Assembly: GCF_001649575.2 (NCBI RefSeq)
Contig: NC_051449.1
Location: 21,357,996-21,421,995, forward strand
From: Kryptolebias marmoratus
Lineage: Eukaryota > Chordata > Actinopteri > Cyprinodontiformes > Rivulidae
Direction of reading: 5' to 3'
DNA: 64,000 bases
Shown: one piece after another, positions 62,656-64,000 of the stretch
Numbering within the stretch: position 1 is the first letter of the stretch
Layout of the letters: the number at the start of each line of letters is the position of its first letter
Program-made: the position numbers and the translations under genes
Notes under the pieces: generated by a model
Seen by the model: only the letters and a program-made list of their open reading frames with translations
Databases searched by the model: none
What the model was told of the DNA's origin: nothing

Positions 62656-64000
62656 TCTAAGTAACGATTAATGGAGGTGCCCACAGCGACCGACGTCTGC
62701 ACCAGAGCGAACGGTGAAACATTAAAACCAGTATCTGACCGGGCCGCGACGCTTACAGACTAGTTGGAGACTCAAAACTTTCAGGAGCAGTCTCACTGAA
62801 TTCTGGGTGTTTTTACACCTGAACCTTCAGGTTTGAACCTGTCAGAGGAGGTGTCTAAGCACAGATCACAGAAAGGAAACAGGTGAAAGGATACCTGGAC
62901 GCTGTTCTGGACATGTTCAACAACCTCGGTGAAGGTTTGGAGACAGATTGGAGACTCCCTCACGAGTGCCAAGTAGTTGCCAACAGTCGCAGCCCAGCGA
63001 GAGACCACCTGGAGGGTTTTTTGCCACCGAATGCGGTTCCAGCGCTAAACCGGAGTCGGGTCTTGCTTTTCGGCAGCTCTCTGTCTCCACAGCTGTGCCA
63101 GAGAGAAAAGGAGCTGGAGGCCGATCATCTCTGAAAACCTCAGACTTAGCTTCTCTGTATAATTCAAGACAAAAGACGTAGCTTCGATCCGAATAGGGAG
63201 TCAAATGATACGAAATAACGAGTTTGTTCTAATCTTCCTGCAGTTTGTGTGTTTTTAATCACCGGTCAGGTACACAAGGCGGGTCAGGGCTCCATCTTCA
63301 ACCGAATTCCTAAACACAGCTAGCTTCGGCGCCGTTTCTAAACATTTTTAGCTCTTTGGATATCAGCCGCTGGTGTTTCTGGAGCCACTGCTGTCACAGA
63401 CCAGAGCTCAGCGGAGAGAGCGCCCAAAACTCCAGGAGTAATGAGACACGCTGATGTGTGGGGAGGAAGTGTGTCTGAGGGTCGATCCTTCTCCAGAAGT
63501 CTGGACTCTGATGGAGCAGCTGCTCTAAGGCTGTTGACGTGCTGAACTTCGCCGTGCATCTGTGTCGAACTGAATAAACCAGGCGGCCGCGCTTTTGTTT
63601 CAGACGTACCGTAACGCGCTGCCGCTTGCCGAGATGGAAGGCGGCTCTCGAGACTGTTTGCATCGGCTCGGTGCAGCGAGCTGACAGGCAAAGCCCCGAG
63701 ATAATCGGACTAAATTCTGTCGACCTGCAGACAAACGCTCTTCTGCCACCTTTTTCTTTTTTTTGCGTCACAGCTCGACTGAAACGGCGGCTGGAGTTCC
63801 TGTAAATGTGTGCAGCTTTCCTCTTCACCGCTGACCTACTTTTCACACTACAGTCTGCTCAGGTTGGCTGTCATCGGGCCGTCGTTAACACAAACACACG
63901 AGAAGGCGGGCTGCATGCAGGCGCAGGTGTTCAGGAGTCAGACATAGGATTCGATGTAACACCACATAAGAAGCATACAGTATTATTATATATATTCATA
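62656..64000. other. Downstream sequence, no gene recognised
   Basis: Long minus-strand open frames at 63,338-63,691 (117 codons) and 63,394-63,846 (150 codons) overlap in different phases and share no family motif. The area is somewhat CpG-rich (for example AAACCAGGCGGCCGCGC). A regulatory element or a repeat is possible. No splice-bounded exon was identified. Confidence 0.4.

Noticed and set aside
63338..63846. 117- and 150-codon minus frames after tbl1xr1
   Set aside because: They overlap each other in different phases and match no family I know; CpG-rich DNA has fewer stops.

Overview
This is genomic DNA from a vertebrate, almost certainly a teleost fish. Three spliced genes have vertebrate protein sequences, and the DNA between and inside them is full of Tc1/mariner, hAT-like and LINE remnants typical of ray-finned fish. 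The species cannot be named from the sequence. The gene order is pik3ca (minus), kcnmb2 (minus), tbl1xr1 (plus). As I recall human 3q26, this order and relative orientation match it with the strand flipped (TBL1XR1, KCNMB2, ZMAT3, PIK3CA); no ZMAT3-like exon was seen here.

Region 1 (1-16,250): pik3ca on the minus strand, p110-alpha catalytic subunit of class IA PI3-kinase. Fourteen coding exons run from the start codon at 14,070 down to 323. They code for residues 1 to about 765 of a protein of roughly 1,068: adaptor-binding, Ras-binding, C2 and helical domains and the first part of the kinase region. The remaining kinase exons lie off the left edge. Introns carry Tc1-like elements, an assembly gap and other repeats. 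A CpG-rich stretch at about 15,790-16,250 is the likely promoter and first non-coding exon.

Region 2 (16,250-about 24,000): intergenic or 3' UTR sequence, then kcnmb2 on the minus strand, an auxiliary beta subunit of the BK (large-conductance, calcium-activated) potassium channel. Three exons at 19,483-22,395 hold both membrane helices and the cysteine-rich extracellular loop. The tiny exon for the N-terminal inactivation peptide is not certain; one phase-compatible candidate lies near 23,840.

Region 3 (24,000-50,600): long and mostly non-coding, holding dispersed repeats, a degenerate tandem repeat, a cluster of ACTAGT words, a dying LINE and several hAT-like elements. It probably holds upstream kcnmb2 sequence and the 5' introns of tbl1xr1. 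A 54-bp exon at 38,924-38,977 and the CpG-containing area at 35,100-36,300 are the best candidates for tbl1xr1 5' untranslated sequence.

Region 4 (50,590-62,650): tbl1xr1 on the plus strand, complete, 14 coding exons, 512 residues: LisH, F-box-like region and WD40 propeller of the NCoR/SMRT corepressor exchange factor. A polyadenylation signal lies at 62,629. The last 1.3 kb holds no recognised gene.

The three genes are not an operon and do unrelated jobs: lipid kinase signalling, channel modulation and transcriptional corepression. I found no convincing evidence of a novel biological system. The points most worth checking are the candidate kcnmb2 inactivation exon, the tbl1xr1 leader with two minimal uORFs, the ACTAGT cluster and the repeat families.
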